Below, piece after piece: positions 1 through 6,186 of a stretch of DNA of 9,493 bases. The stretch lies in assembly GCA_029261955.1 (NCBI GenBank), contig JAJDAI010000146.1, positions 1-9,493 on the forward strand. Direction: 5' to 3'. The notes beneath the pieces were generated by a model. That model ran no database searches, was not told the DNA's origin, and was given only the letters and a program-made list of their open reading frames with translations. This stretch comes from Deltaproteobacteria bacterium (lineage in GTDB: Bacteria > Myxococcota_A > UBA796 > UBA9615). The position numbers and the translations under genes were made by a program. The number at the start of each line of letters is the position of its first letter. The stretch's first letter is position 1.

Positions 1-387
1 CTTGTGGCAGGCCTCGCAGGTCACCCCTTCCGCGACGACCGGGCTGAGCTCGTCGAAGGAGAAGTTCGGCGTGATCTCGCCGCCCCGCACGCCGATGGCG
101 GTGTGGCACTGCATGCAGAAGGGGTCCTGGCGTCCGCCGAAGTCCGCCTGCCGGATGCCGACCAGCGCCTGGAAGACGGGGTCGGTGATCGCGTAGGCGT
201 GCATCGAGGTCGACCACTCCTGCACGTGGTTCGGATGGCAGTCGACGCAGGCCTCCGAGGTGTTGAAGGAGCTGGGTTCCAGGGTCGGGGCGAGCGGTCG
301 GGACAGCGGGTCCTCGACGTCGTGCACCGGCCCCTCGACCTCCGGCGCCGGGCAGCCTGCGAGCAGCAGCAGCAGGAGCCAGCGCAT
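1..387 (-). CDS. Multihaem cytochrome c lipoprotein, N-terminal part (3' end outside window)
   Basis: The ATG at 387 overlaps the stop of the haem protein gene (TGATG) and has GGAG 8 nt upstream. The visible 129 codons are open to the left edge. The product begins MRWLLLLLLAGCPAPE, a lipoprotein signal with lipidated Cys12, then a proline- and acid-rich linker. Three CXXCH haem sites follow: CVDCH (47-51), CMQCH (91-95) and CEACH (124-128), the last at the very edge, so more haems probably follow. The text EACVDCHPNHVQEWSTSMHA with DPVFQAL is typical of cytochrome c554/c'-like multihaem proteins (NapC/c554 superfamily), which use distant histidines as axial ligands; His54 and His63 are candidates. 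It probably shuttles electrons to or from the tandem DHOR protein encoded just upstream. The electron donor and acceptor are unknown. Confidence 0.82.
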   Translation of the reverse strand, partial: MRWLLLLLLAGCPAPEVEGPVHDVEDPLSRPLAPTLEPSSFNTSEACVDCHPNHVQEWSTSMHAYAITDPVFQALVGIRQADFGGRQDPFCMQCHTAIGVRGGEITPNFSFDELSPVVAEGVTCEACHK

Positions 388-2711
388 CACAGGGTCTCCA
401 GGAAGGAGATGAGGGCGGCGCGTTCCTCTGCGGGCAGGGCCTCGAAGGCCTCGCGCGCGCCGCTCGCCTCGCCGTGGTGGCCCGCGATGGCCTGCTCCAG
501 CGTGTCGGCCGCGCCGGAGTGCAGGTAGGGCGCGGTGCGCGCGAGGCCCCAGAGCGGCGGGGTGCGGAACTCGCGCTCGCCGGCGGAGAACTCCTCGATG
601 CCGGGGGTGTCGGGCGGCAGGACCTCGTGCAGCAGCAGGTCGGAGTACAGCGGCACGGGCCCGTTCGCGCCGGGCAGGCTCGCCGTGTGGCACAGCGCGC
701 AGCCCACGGCGTCGAACAGCACCTCGCCGAAGCCGGCGGCCTCGGGATCGCTGGGGGCGGTGCGCGGCGGCGGCGCGAGCAGGCGCAGGTAGTCCTCCAG
801 CAACGCCGCCTGCTCCAGGCTGAACTCGGGGTCGGCGATGGCGTCGTTGTCGTGGATGCGGCCGTAGGTGGCCCCCTCGACGTAGGGCAGCGTCATGCCG
901 AGCTCGGTGGTGACCGCGTCGCGCACGAACTCGGCCAGCGTCGGGACCTGGGCCTTCCAACCGAAGCGGCCCAGGCGCCCGGTGTCCGCCACGGAGGCCC
1001 GGCCGGAGATGCCGTCGGGGGTCCGGCTGTCGTCGGGGTCGGCGCCGGCGAGGATCACGGCGTCGGGGATGTCTTCGATCAGCCCCAGGCCGAAGAGGTG
1101 CGGGGTCTGCCGGTGCTCGAAGTTGTTCGCGTCCGCTTGCGGCCGCGTGTTGCCGTCCGTCAGCGCCGTGCTCCGGTGCAGCACGGTGCCCACCACGGGC
1201 TCCGTGAAGGCCCCGCTGCCGTTGCGGATGCCGTGGCGCATGACGTTGACGCCGCGGGGGCCGGCGCCGCCGACCACAGGCTCGAAGTGGCAGGCGCGGC
1301 AGGAGTCGCCGTTGAAGCGCGGGTTGCCGACGCCGTCCAGGACCCCGAACTCGGTGTCGAAGAGCGCGCGGCCCTGGGTGAAGCGCTGTGACTCCGACGC
1401 GGACAAGCCGGGCAGGGGGCCGCCGTAAGCGCCGGGCGCGGGCTCGGCCTCGCCGGGTGGGATGAGCCCGGGGCTGTACTGCGACGCGCCGCCGAGGCTC
1501 ATGAGGAAGGCGATGAGCTCGTCGCGCGCTACCTCGGGCAGGGCCGCGTAGGCGTCAGCCGACTTCTGGCCCTCGCCGCCGTGCCAGCGGATGGCTGCGT
1601 CCACGGTCGTGGCCCGGCCGTCGTGCAGGTAGGGGCCGACCGCAGCGAGCCCCCACAGCGGCTTCGTGCGGAACTCGGTGCCCGTGGCCTCGCCCATGGT
1701 CAGGCCGTCGCCGAGCGCCTCACCCATGTCGTGCAGCAGCAGGTCGGAGTAGGCGGGGATGGGGCCGCGTGGACCCTCCAGCCGCGGGGTGTGGCACTTC
1801 CGGCAGCCGGCGCGGTCGAAGCGCCCTCGGCCGCGGGCCGTCAGCTCGGTCTCGGGATCGAACTGCGGGGCGGCCATCAGCATGCTCATGGTGACGAGGT
1901 CGAAGAGCTCGTCCGTGCTCAGCTCGGGGTCGACGGCGGAATCCTCGTCGGTCAGTGGGCCGGCGGGCGCGGCGACCTGCGCGTGTCGTCCCAGGAACGC
2001 ACCGATCTCCCGTCGTGCAGTGACCGAGCCGCCGCTGGAGTCCACGGGCAGCGCCGCCTTCTGCTCCTCGCTGAGCGGGTCGGTGGTGACGCCGAGGTGG
2101 TTGAAGAGCGGGCCGCGGATGAAGCCCTCGATGGACACGGTCTGGGCCTTCATGCCGAAGCGCCCGGCGAAGCCGCGGTCGAAGTTCGGTCGCCCGGAGA
2201 TGCCGTCGCCATCGTGGTCCGTGGGGTCGGCGCGGCTGAGGATCTCCTCCTCCGGAAGCTCCGCCAGCAGCCCGATCCCGTAGAAGGCGATGGGGTTGCG
2301 TTGCCCGAAGACGTTGGCCTCGGGCGCCACCTCGGGCCGGGGCTCGAAGTCCCCGCCGTAGTGGTAGAGCCGCACGACGCCGCTGGAGGTTCCGCCCACT
2401 TGGGTCGGCACCTGCACGCCGTCCGCCGCCCGCTCCGCGCCGATGAAGAAGTTGCGGTAGAGCCCCGCCCCGCCGCCCACGTTGGGCCGCTCGTGGCAGG
2501 CCGCGCAGAAGGTGACGTTGAAGGACGGACCCAGGCCATCCTCCAAGGAGAAGCGCCTCAGGGCGACCTGCTGGCCGCGCTCGAAGGTCGCGACCTGCTC
2601 CGCGCTGGCGTAGGGCACGACGCTGCCCAAGGGGCCGGCGATGTCCTCGGCGATGGGTCCGTGGCCCTGGGAGCAGCCGCCCAGAAGGAGGATGAGCAGG
2701 AGCAGCCTCAT
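387..2711 (-). CDS. Tandem di-haem oxidoreductase (DUF1111/DHOR), four-haem lipoprotein
   Basis: The 774-residue product starts MRLLLLILLLGGCSQ, with a lipobox and lipidated Cys13. Two similar units follow (about 40-410 and 435-774). Each has two c-type haem sites: CAACH (69-73) and CRKCH (303-307), then CRACH (471-475) and CALCH (671-675). Each also repeats the DHOR family marks: DGISGR (169-174; 566-571), GRFGMKAQ/GRFGWKAQ (183; 581), YSDLLLH (321; 689), and FRTKPLWGL/FRTPPLWGL with PYLH (347-363; 715-731). DHOR proteins are relatives of MauG and di-haem peroxidases; the substrate here is unknown. Unit 1 keeps a DxDxDG calcium-like loop (DHDGDG) and HDGRA after PYL, while unit 2 has SRTPDG and HSGAA. 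Ordinary family members, as I know them, have one unit of about 450-500 residues. A frame open to 3086 exists, but the lipoprotein signal fixes the start at 2711. It overlaps genes 7 (ATGA) and 9 (TGATG). Confidence 0.88.
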   Translation of the reverse strand: MRLLLLILLLGGCSQGHGPIAEDIAGPLGSVVPYASAEQVATFERGQQVALRRFSLEDGLGPSFNVTFCAACHERPNVGGGAGLYRNFFIGAERAADGVQVPTQVGGTSSGVVRLYHYGGDFEPRPEVAPEANVFGQRNPIAFYGIGLLAELPEEEILSRADPTDHDGDGISGRPNFDRGFAGRFGMKAQTVSIEGFIRGPLFNHLGVTTDPLSEEQKAALPVDSSGGSVTARREIGAFLGRHAQVAAPAGPLTDEDSAVDPELSTDELFDLVTMSMLMAAPQFDPETELTARGRGRFDRAGCRKCHTPRLEGPRGPIPAYSDLLLHDMGEALGDGLTMGEATGTEFRTKPLWGLAAVGPYLHDGRATTVDAAIRWHGGEGQKSADAYAALPEVARDELIAFLMSLGGASQYSPGLIPPGEAEPAPGAYGGPLPGLSASESQRFTQGRALFDTEFGVLDGVGNPRFNGDSCRACHFEPVVGGAGPRGVNVMRHGIRNGSGAFTEPVVGTVLHRSTALTDGNTRPQADANNFEHRQTPHLFGLGLIEDIPDAVILAGADPDDSRTPDGISGRASVADTGRLGRFGWKAQVPTLAEFVRDAVTTELGMTLPYVEGATYGRIHDNDAIADPEFSLEQAALLEDYLRLLAPPPRTAPSDPEAAGFGEVLFDAVGCALCHTASLPGANGPVPLYSDLLLHEVLPPDTPGIEEFSAGEREFRTPPLWGLARTAPYLHSGAADTLEQAIAGHHGEASGAREAFEALPAEERAALISFLETL
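625..647. repeat. 23-bp direct repeat, copy in haem unit 2
   Basis: These 23 bases are identical to 1729-1751. Both copies encode YSDLLLH plus the first two bases of an acidic codon. The spacing of 1104 bp equals 368 codons and gives the period of the internal duplication of the haem protein gene. Confidence 0.75.
1729..1751. repeat. 23-bp direct repeat, copy in haem unit 1
   Basis: This is the partner of 625-647, in the same strand and codon phase. It lies in the YSDLLLHDMG segment of the first DHOR unit, and the flanking bases differ between the copies. The identity shows either a recent internal duplication or strong constraint on this motif together with shared codon preference. Confidence 0.75.
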
Positions 2712-3670
2712 TCGCGCACCCACAGCAGCCCGCTCAAGGGCTCGGAGAAGCGCCCGCCGACCGCCCAGTGGCGCTCGCCGTCCCCCCAGATCGCGTGCAC
2801 GTCGAGGGTGCTGGGCGAGTCCTCGCGCACGAGCTCGCCCGTGGAGGGGCTGAACAGCCCGACGTAGCCGGACACGCCGCCGACCACGGCGCTGTCCTCC
2901 TGATCCATGAAGACCGCGTTCAGCCCGCCCACACCCGAAGGCGAGACCGTGTCCCAGGCCGTCCCGTCGAAGCTCGCGACCCGCCCGTTGGAGCGCCCGC
3001 CCACCGCGACGACGTGCTCGGAGTCGGGGCCCCAGAGCGAGACGAAGTCCTGGTCGGCCTGCGCGCCGGCGCTCACCGCGGTCCACTGATCGTTGATCAG
3101 CTCGAGCAGCAGCCCGGCCTCACCCACCGCCCAGGTGCGCCCATCGACGCCCCAGACCTTGAAGAGCTGGTGCGCGCCGCGCGGGTTCTGGGCCGGGTCG
3201 AGCGCGACGGGCGTGAAGGTGCTGCCGTCGTAGTGGAGGATCGTCGGCTCGGCCGCGTCGGGCGTGCCGCCCACGATCCAGACGTCGTCCTCGCTCTCGC
3301 CCCAGACCCCCCAGAGGTTCTCGTCCGTGCCGGGGTCCAGCACGGTCCAGCTGCTGCCGTCCCAGGACGCCACGGAGCCTTCGATGCCCACCGCCAGGGC
3401 GGAGTCCGCGCTCCAGCCGAAGACCCAGGCCAACAGCGAGGTGGCCGGCGCGTCCTGCTCGGTCCACTCCATGCCGTCGTAGTGCAGGATCTCGGCGGAG
3501 TCCATCGTCCGCCCGCCCACGACCCAGACGTCGTCGAAGGCGGATCCCCAGACGCCGGACAGCGCGCCGTGGGCGTCGTCGTCGATCATCGAAGACCAGG
3601 TGGGCGCGGTCGCAGGGCAGCCGCAGAGCAGGACGAGGGCGAGGAAGGGAATGCGTGGCACGTCGCTCAC
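2708..3670 (-). CDS. Beta-propeller (kelch-like) lipoprotein
   Basis: The protein has 320 residues from the GTG at 3670, or 317 from a second GTG at 3661. The second start gives a cleaner signal peptide (MPRIPFLALVLLCGC). The lipobox LLCGC puts the lipid anchor at Cys18 of the longer form. The rest is built from about seven repeats of roughly 40 residues around a core W-G-x(4-5)-D-x-W/V-x-V-G-G: near 39-53 (GVWGSAFDDVWVVGG), 82-95, 121-135 (GVWGESEDDVWIVGG), 171-183, 211-225, 251-265 and 293-306. The interleaved strands carry HYDG, SWDG or SFDG followed by a W or F. Seven repeats suggest a closed seven-bladed propeller used for binding; no catalytic site is apparent. Such lipoproteins are frequent in Myxococcota. 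The TGA stop overlaps the ATG of the haem protein gene (ATGA), so this lipoprotein probably works beside it on the cell envelope, perhaps as a scaffold (inference). Confidence 0.82.
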   Translation of the reverse strand: MSDVPRIPFLALVLLCGCPATAPTWSSMIDDDAHGALSGVWGSAFDDVWVVGGRTMDSAEILHYDGMEWTEQDAPATSLLAWVFGWSADSALAVGIEGSVASWDGSSWTVLDPGTDENLWGVWGESEDDVWIVGGTPDAAEPTILHYDGSTFTPVALDPAQNPRGAHQLFKVWGVDGRTWAVGEAGLLLELINDQWTAVSAGAQADQDFVSLWGPDSEHVVAVGGRSNGRVASFDGTAWDTVSPSGVGGLNAVFMDQEDSAVVGGVSGYVGLFSPSTGELVREDSPSTLDVHAIWGDGERHWAVGGRFSEPLSGLLWVRE

Positions 3671-3721
3671 TCTAGAAGCTCGCTCAGTCCTGCCAATGCG
3701 AATCGGGGAGCCTGCGACCGA
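3671..3721 (-). other. Intergenic gap between the two gene clusters, possible weak promoter
   Basis: This 51-nt gap is the only real intergenic space in the window. I see no GC-rich hairpin followed by a T-run, so no intrinsic terminator is called. On the minus strand, TTGGCA (3691-3696) stands 16 nt before TAGAGT (3669-3674), a poor sigma-70-like pair whose -10 element overlaps the first GTG of gene 7. If it were used, translation would begin from the second GTG at 3661 on an almost leaderless message. Read-through from the operon above is equally possible. Confidence 0.2.
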
Positions 3722-4687
3722 TCAGACCGGCTGCGCCTCGTCGGGCCCGCCGCCGCGCTTCCGCCAGACGATCAGGAAGCCGATGATCGCCACGGCGCAG
3801 ATCACGGACACGGTCCGCGGGTGGATCTGGTCGACCTGCAGCTGCGCGCGGTTCAGGCCGAGCATCTCCTGCGCGCGGCCGATGGCCAGCGAGATCCGCC
3901 CCATCACCGTGTAGCCGAAGGACGCACCGAAGCTGAGCATCAGGGTCAGCACGCCGAAGCGCGACACCCAGGGCTTGAAGCGCGAGAAGGCCAGGAAGGG
4001 CGCCGCGGCGCAGAGCCCCAGCATCGCCGCCACGAAGACCTTGCCGCCGAAGCCGACCCCCTCCATCACCGAGCCGAGCATCACGAAGCCGATGCCCAGG
4101 GTGATGACGAAGGCGCCGAGGCCGATCGGTGCGCCGAAGCGCTTCGCCGACTCGGGCACGGTGCTGAAGTAGAAGTGCACCAGGCAGGCCGTCAGGCCGA
4201 GCACCAGGAAGAGGTCGCTGAAGACACCGGCGCCGTCGTTGGCCCAGTTCCACAGGCCGTTCTCGGCGTAGCTGGTGGCCAGGTTCGGCATGGTCTGCGC
4301 GACCTGGGTCATCAGGTTCGCGTTGGCCTCGCCCGTCAGCTTCACGCCCGCGTAGGCGGCGACGATGAAGGCGATGGGCAGCCTCGCGATCCAGTTCCAC
4401 TTCTTCAGGGCCGGCGACGCGCCCGAGATGCCCTTGAAGAGCAGCATCAGCAGCAGGATGAAGGGGATGATCGACAGCCAGCGCAGCGCCGCGAGGCGCT
4501 GGAGCAGGTTCGGCAGCAGCACGCCGTAGTACTGCTCGGTGACGGACACCCCGATGGAGACGCCCAGGAAGATGTGCTCCCCGAGCTTGTAGACCGGGTT
4601 GTCCTCGTAGAGGAACGAGAGGATGCACAGCGTCAGGAAGATGCTGATCCAGGCGCCCAGGACGTCGATGCCCGCGAGCTCAGTCAT
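3722..4687 (-). CDS. Polytopic membrane protein, eight or nine helices, last gene of the operon
   Basis: From the ATG at 4687 the product has 321 residues. Likely membrane segments lie at about 10-27, 36-55, 67-85, 99-117, 156-176, 187-206, 214-236, 246-264 and 291-308. The sequence between helices 1 and 2, LYEDNPVYKLGEHIFLGVS, is well ordered and looks like a family signature; I have seen similar text in proteins encoded beside DUF6754 genes. A loop of about 40 residues between helices 4 and 5 (118-155, with NANLMTQVAQTMPNLATSY) could contact the extracytoplasmic domain of gene 5. The tail WRKRGGGPDEAQPV is basic and probably cytoplasmic. The start overlaps the stop of gene 5 by 8 nt (ATGACTGA). 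A GTG three codons upstream (4696) is possible but less likely. No transporter or enzyme motif is visible, so no activity is assigned. Confidence 0.83.
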   Translation of the reverse strand: MTELAGIDVLGAWISIFLTLCILSFLYEDNPVYKLGEHIFLGVSIGVSVTEQYYGVLLPNLLQRLAALRWLSIIPFILLLMLLFKGISGASPALKKWNWIARLPIAFIVAAYAGVKLTGEANANLMTQVAQTMPNLATSYAENGLWNWANDGAGVFSDLFLVLGLTACLVHFYFSTVPESAKRFGAPIGLGAFVITLGIGFVMLGSVMEGVGFGGKVFVAAMLGLCAAAPFLAFSRFKPWVSRFGVLTLMLSFGASFGYTVMGRISLAIGRAQEMLGLNRAQLQVDQIHPRTVSVICAVAIIGFLIVWRKRGGGPDEAQPV

Positions 4688-5546
4688 CGTCGCCACCCCG
4701 CGGCTTCGTCAGGAAGTAGGCGATGTTGCCCATCAGGATGAGCGCGATGATGAAGGCGTGCCCCATGTTCAGCACGTTGATGGCCTGCGTCGCCAGCTTG
4801 CGCGTGCCCGGGGGCGGCTCGGAGTCAGCCCAGACCAGCTTCTCGTACTGCGCCGAGCCCGGCATGCCCGCCGCGAGGCCGGCCAGCTGACCTGCCTTGT
4901 AGAAGGGGATGTAGTCGGGCCCCGACACCGCGGTGCAGGACGAGATGATCGTCAGGTTGTGCTGCCCCTGGATCTGGAGCACGTACTCGCGGGTGCCGGG
5001 GAAGCCGGCGGAGACGTTGACGATGAGCGGGAAGTCCTTCGCCTGCTTGAAGCCCTGCATCACGGGCAGGTCCTCGACCGGCGTGCCCTGGTAGTCCACG
5101 GGGAAGGTCTTGGGGATGTTCTCCCCGATGGCCTTGATCGCCAGCTCCTTGCCCGGCTTGTAGCCGAGGAAGGCGTAGTCGACGCCGTACTCCTTGCCGT
5201 GCGCCGCCGCGATCTCGTGGAGGATCGGCACGACGATGGGCGGGGCGAACTCCCAGAGCGTGGCCGAGATGATCTTGATGTCCTTGCGGAACAGGTGGTC
5301 GAGGTTGGCCCGGAAGAAGGGCTCCAGCTCGGGCCGCGAGGCGGGGTCGAAGTCGGCGGACAGGAAGACGGTCGTGCCCGCGGGCAGCGCCTCGACGGTG
5401 TCGTACAGCGCCTGCACCCGCTCATCGACCTTGAACTCGCAGTCCGCGGTGACCAGCAGGGGGATGAGGATCGACAGGCCCATGCCCAGGAAGATCCAGC
5501 GGCGGTCCATGTTCTGGAAACGCTCGAGGGCGTCGAAGAGCTTCAT
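4680..5546 (-). CDS. Bitopic membrane protein with extracytoplasmic alpha/beta domain
   Basis: The protein has 288 residues. A short basic N-terminus (QNMDRR) precedes membrane segment 1 (17-34). A second segment lies at 262-279 (GHAFIIALILMGNIAYFL) and is followed by a basic/acidic tail (KPRGGDDD). This topology places residues 36-258 outside the inner membrane. That domain alternates strands and helices like a Rossmann-type fold: GTTVFLSADFDP (58-69), DIKIISATLWEF (89-100), GVDYAFLGY (121-129), DFPLIVNVSAGFPGTREYV (171-189), and NLTIISSCTAVSGPDYIPFY followed by GQLAGLAAGMPGSAQYEKL. I see no catalytic motif. The closing block resembles the end of the DUF6754 domain in gene 3, so the two may share ancestry although they lie on opposite sides of the membrane. 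The ATG follows the previous stop after one base (TGACATG). The function is unknown. Confidence 0.84.
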   Translation of the reverse strand: MKLFDALERFQNMDRRWIFLGMGLSILIPLLVTADCEFKVDERVQALYDTVEALPAGTTVFLSADFDPASRPELEPFFRANLDHLFRKDIKIISATLWEFAPPIVVPILHEIAAAHGKEYGVDYAFLGYKPGKELAIKAIGENIPKTFPVDYQGTPVEDLPVMQGFKQAKDFPLIVNVSAGFPGTREYVLQIQGQHNLTIISSCTAVSGPDYIPFYKAGQLAGLAAGMPGSAQYEKLVWADSEPPPGTRKLATQAINVLNMGHAFIIALILMGNIAYFLTKPRGGDDD

Positions 5547-5547
5547 G

Positions 5548-6186
5548 TCAGTCGGCCCCCAGGTGGGAGCGCTCGAGGCCCAGGATCACGCGCAGGCCGG
5601 TCGCCACCGCGCCGAGCGCAGCGCCGATGAAGATGGCGCGGCGGGCCGCGATGTTGGGCACGTCCATGATCCAGTTCATGAAGCGGGGCAGGTAGTCGCC
5701 GATGACGGGGATCGCCTCGCCCATGGGCACGCGGGCCAGCATCACGACGCAGGCGGCGACCAAGAGCACCGTCGCTTCCACGTTGCGCGCGCGGAAGGCT
5801 CGGAAGGCCGCGCTGGCGATGTAGAAGGCCAGCAGGGCGAACATCGTCGCGTTCAGCGGCGTGAAGACGAACTCGAAGACCCACTTGTAGGCGGCGCCGT
5901 CGTCGTGGCGGTGCTGGCCGTCGTGAAAGCCGATGAACAGCGTCACGACCAGCGAGACCAGCATCACGGCCTTGTAGCCCCAGTCCCGCTCCTTCTTCAT
6001 CACCTTGGGCAGGTTGACCTGGATGAGGTTCGCGAGGCCGAGCATGTAGGCGCCGGCAGCCAGGATCAGGCCCCACTCCAGCAGCTCGGCCGTCCAGATG
6101 CGGTAGCGCCAGTGCGGGATGAAGAACTCGCCGACCATGAACAGGCCGACAAAGAACGTGATGATCAGCGGGATGGTCGAGCGCAT
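5548..6186 (-). CDS. Six-helix integral membrane protein of the MutL-like/DUF6754 operon
   Basis: The product has 212 residues with six likely membrane segments at about 4-23, 35-56, 70-88, 105-130, 137-152 and 182-203. A histidine/aspartate-rich loop, HDGQHRHDDG (88-97), lies between helices 3 and 4 and could bind a metal (inference). Lysines and arginines cluster after helix 2 (KVMKKERDWG) and after helix 4 (RAFRARN), suggesting that these loops face the cytoplasm. I know no named family for it. Its start overlaps the stop of the DUF6754 gene (TGATG), and one base separates its stop from the next ATG, so it is translated as part of the same unit. The helix order and loop patterns resemble part of the larger membrane protein encoded by gene 6, which may be a paralogue. 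A second ATG-type start a few codons upstream was not preferred, because 6186 gives a clean first helix and the usual overlap. Confidence 0.83.
   Translation of the reverse strand: MRSTIPLIITFFVGLFMVGEFFIPHWRYRIWTAELLEWGLILAAGAYMLGLANLIQVNLPKVMKKERDWGYKAVMLVSLVVTLFIGFHDGQHRHDDGAAYKWVFEFVFTPLNATMFALLAFYIASAAFRAFRARNVEATVLLVAACVVMLARVPMGEAIPVIGDYLPRFMNWIMDVPNIAARRAIFIGAALGAVATGLRVILGLERSHLGAD

Noticed and set aside
2712..3086. N-terminal extension of the tandem haem protein (125 residues)
   Set aside because: It runs inside the propeller gene in another frame and is arginine-rich. The lipoprotein signal at 2711 gives a clear start.
3669..3696. Sigma-70-like TTGGCA/TAGAGT pair as a firm promoter
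   Set aside because: The -10 match is poor and overlaps a possible start codon. Short matches like this are common by chance, so it is only mentioned at low confidence with the gap.
3684..4628. Second minus-strand frame inside gene 6 (314 codons)
   Set aside because: The translation is arginine- and proline-rich with no membrane segments, whereas the overlapping frame gives eight or nine clean helices.
2768..4741. Long plus-strand open frame of 657 codons
   Set aside because: It lies antisense to genes 5, 6 and 7. Its translation is a low-complexity mix of R, G, A, V, H, D and E without domains, as expected for a shadow frame in GC-rich DNA.
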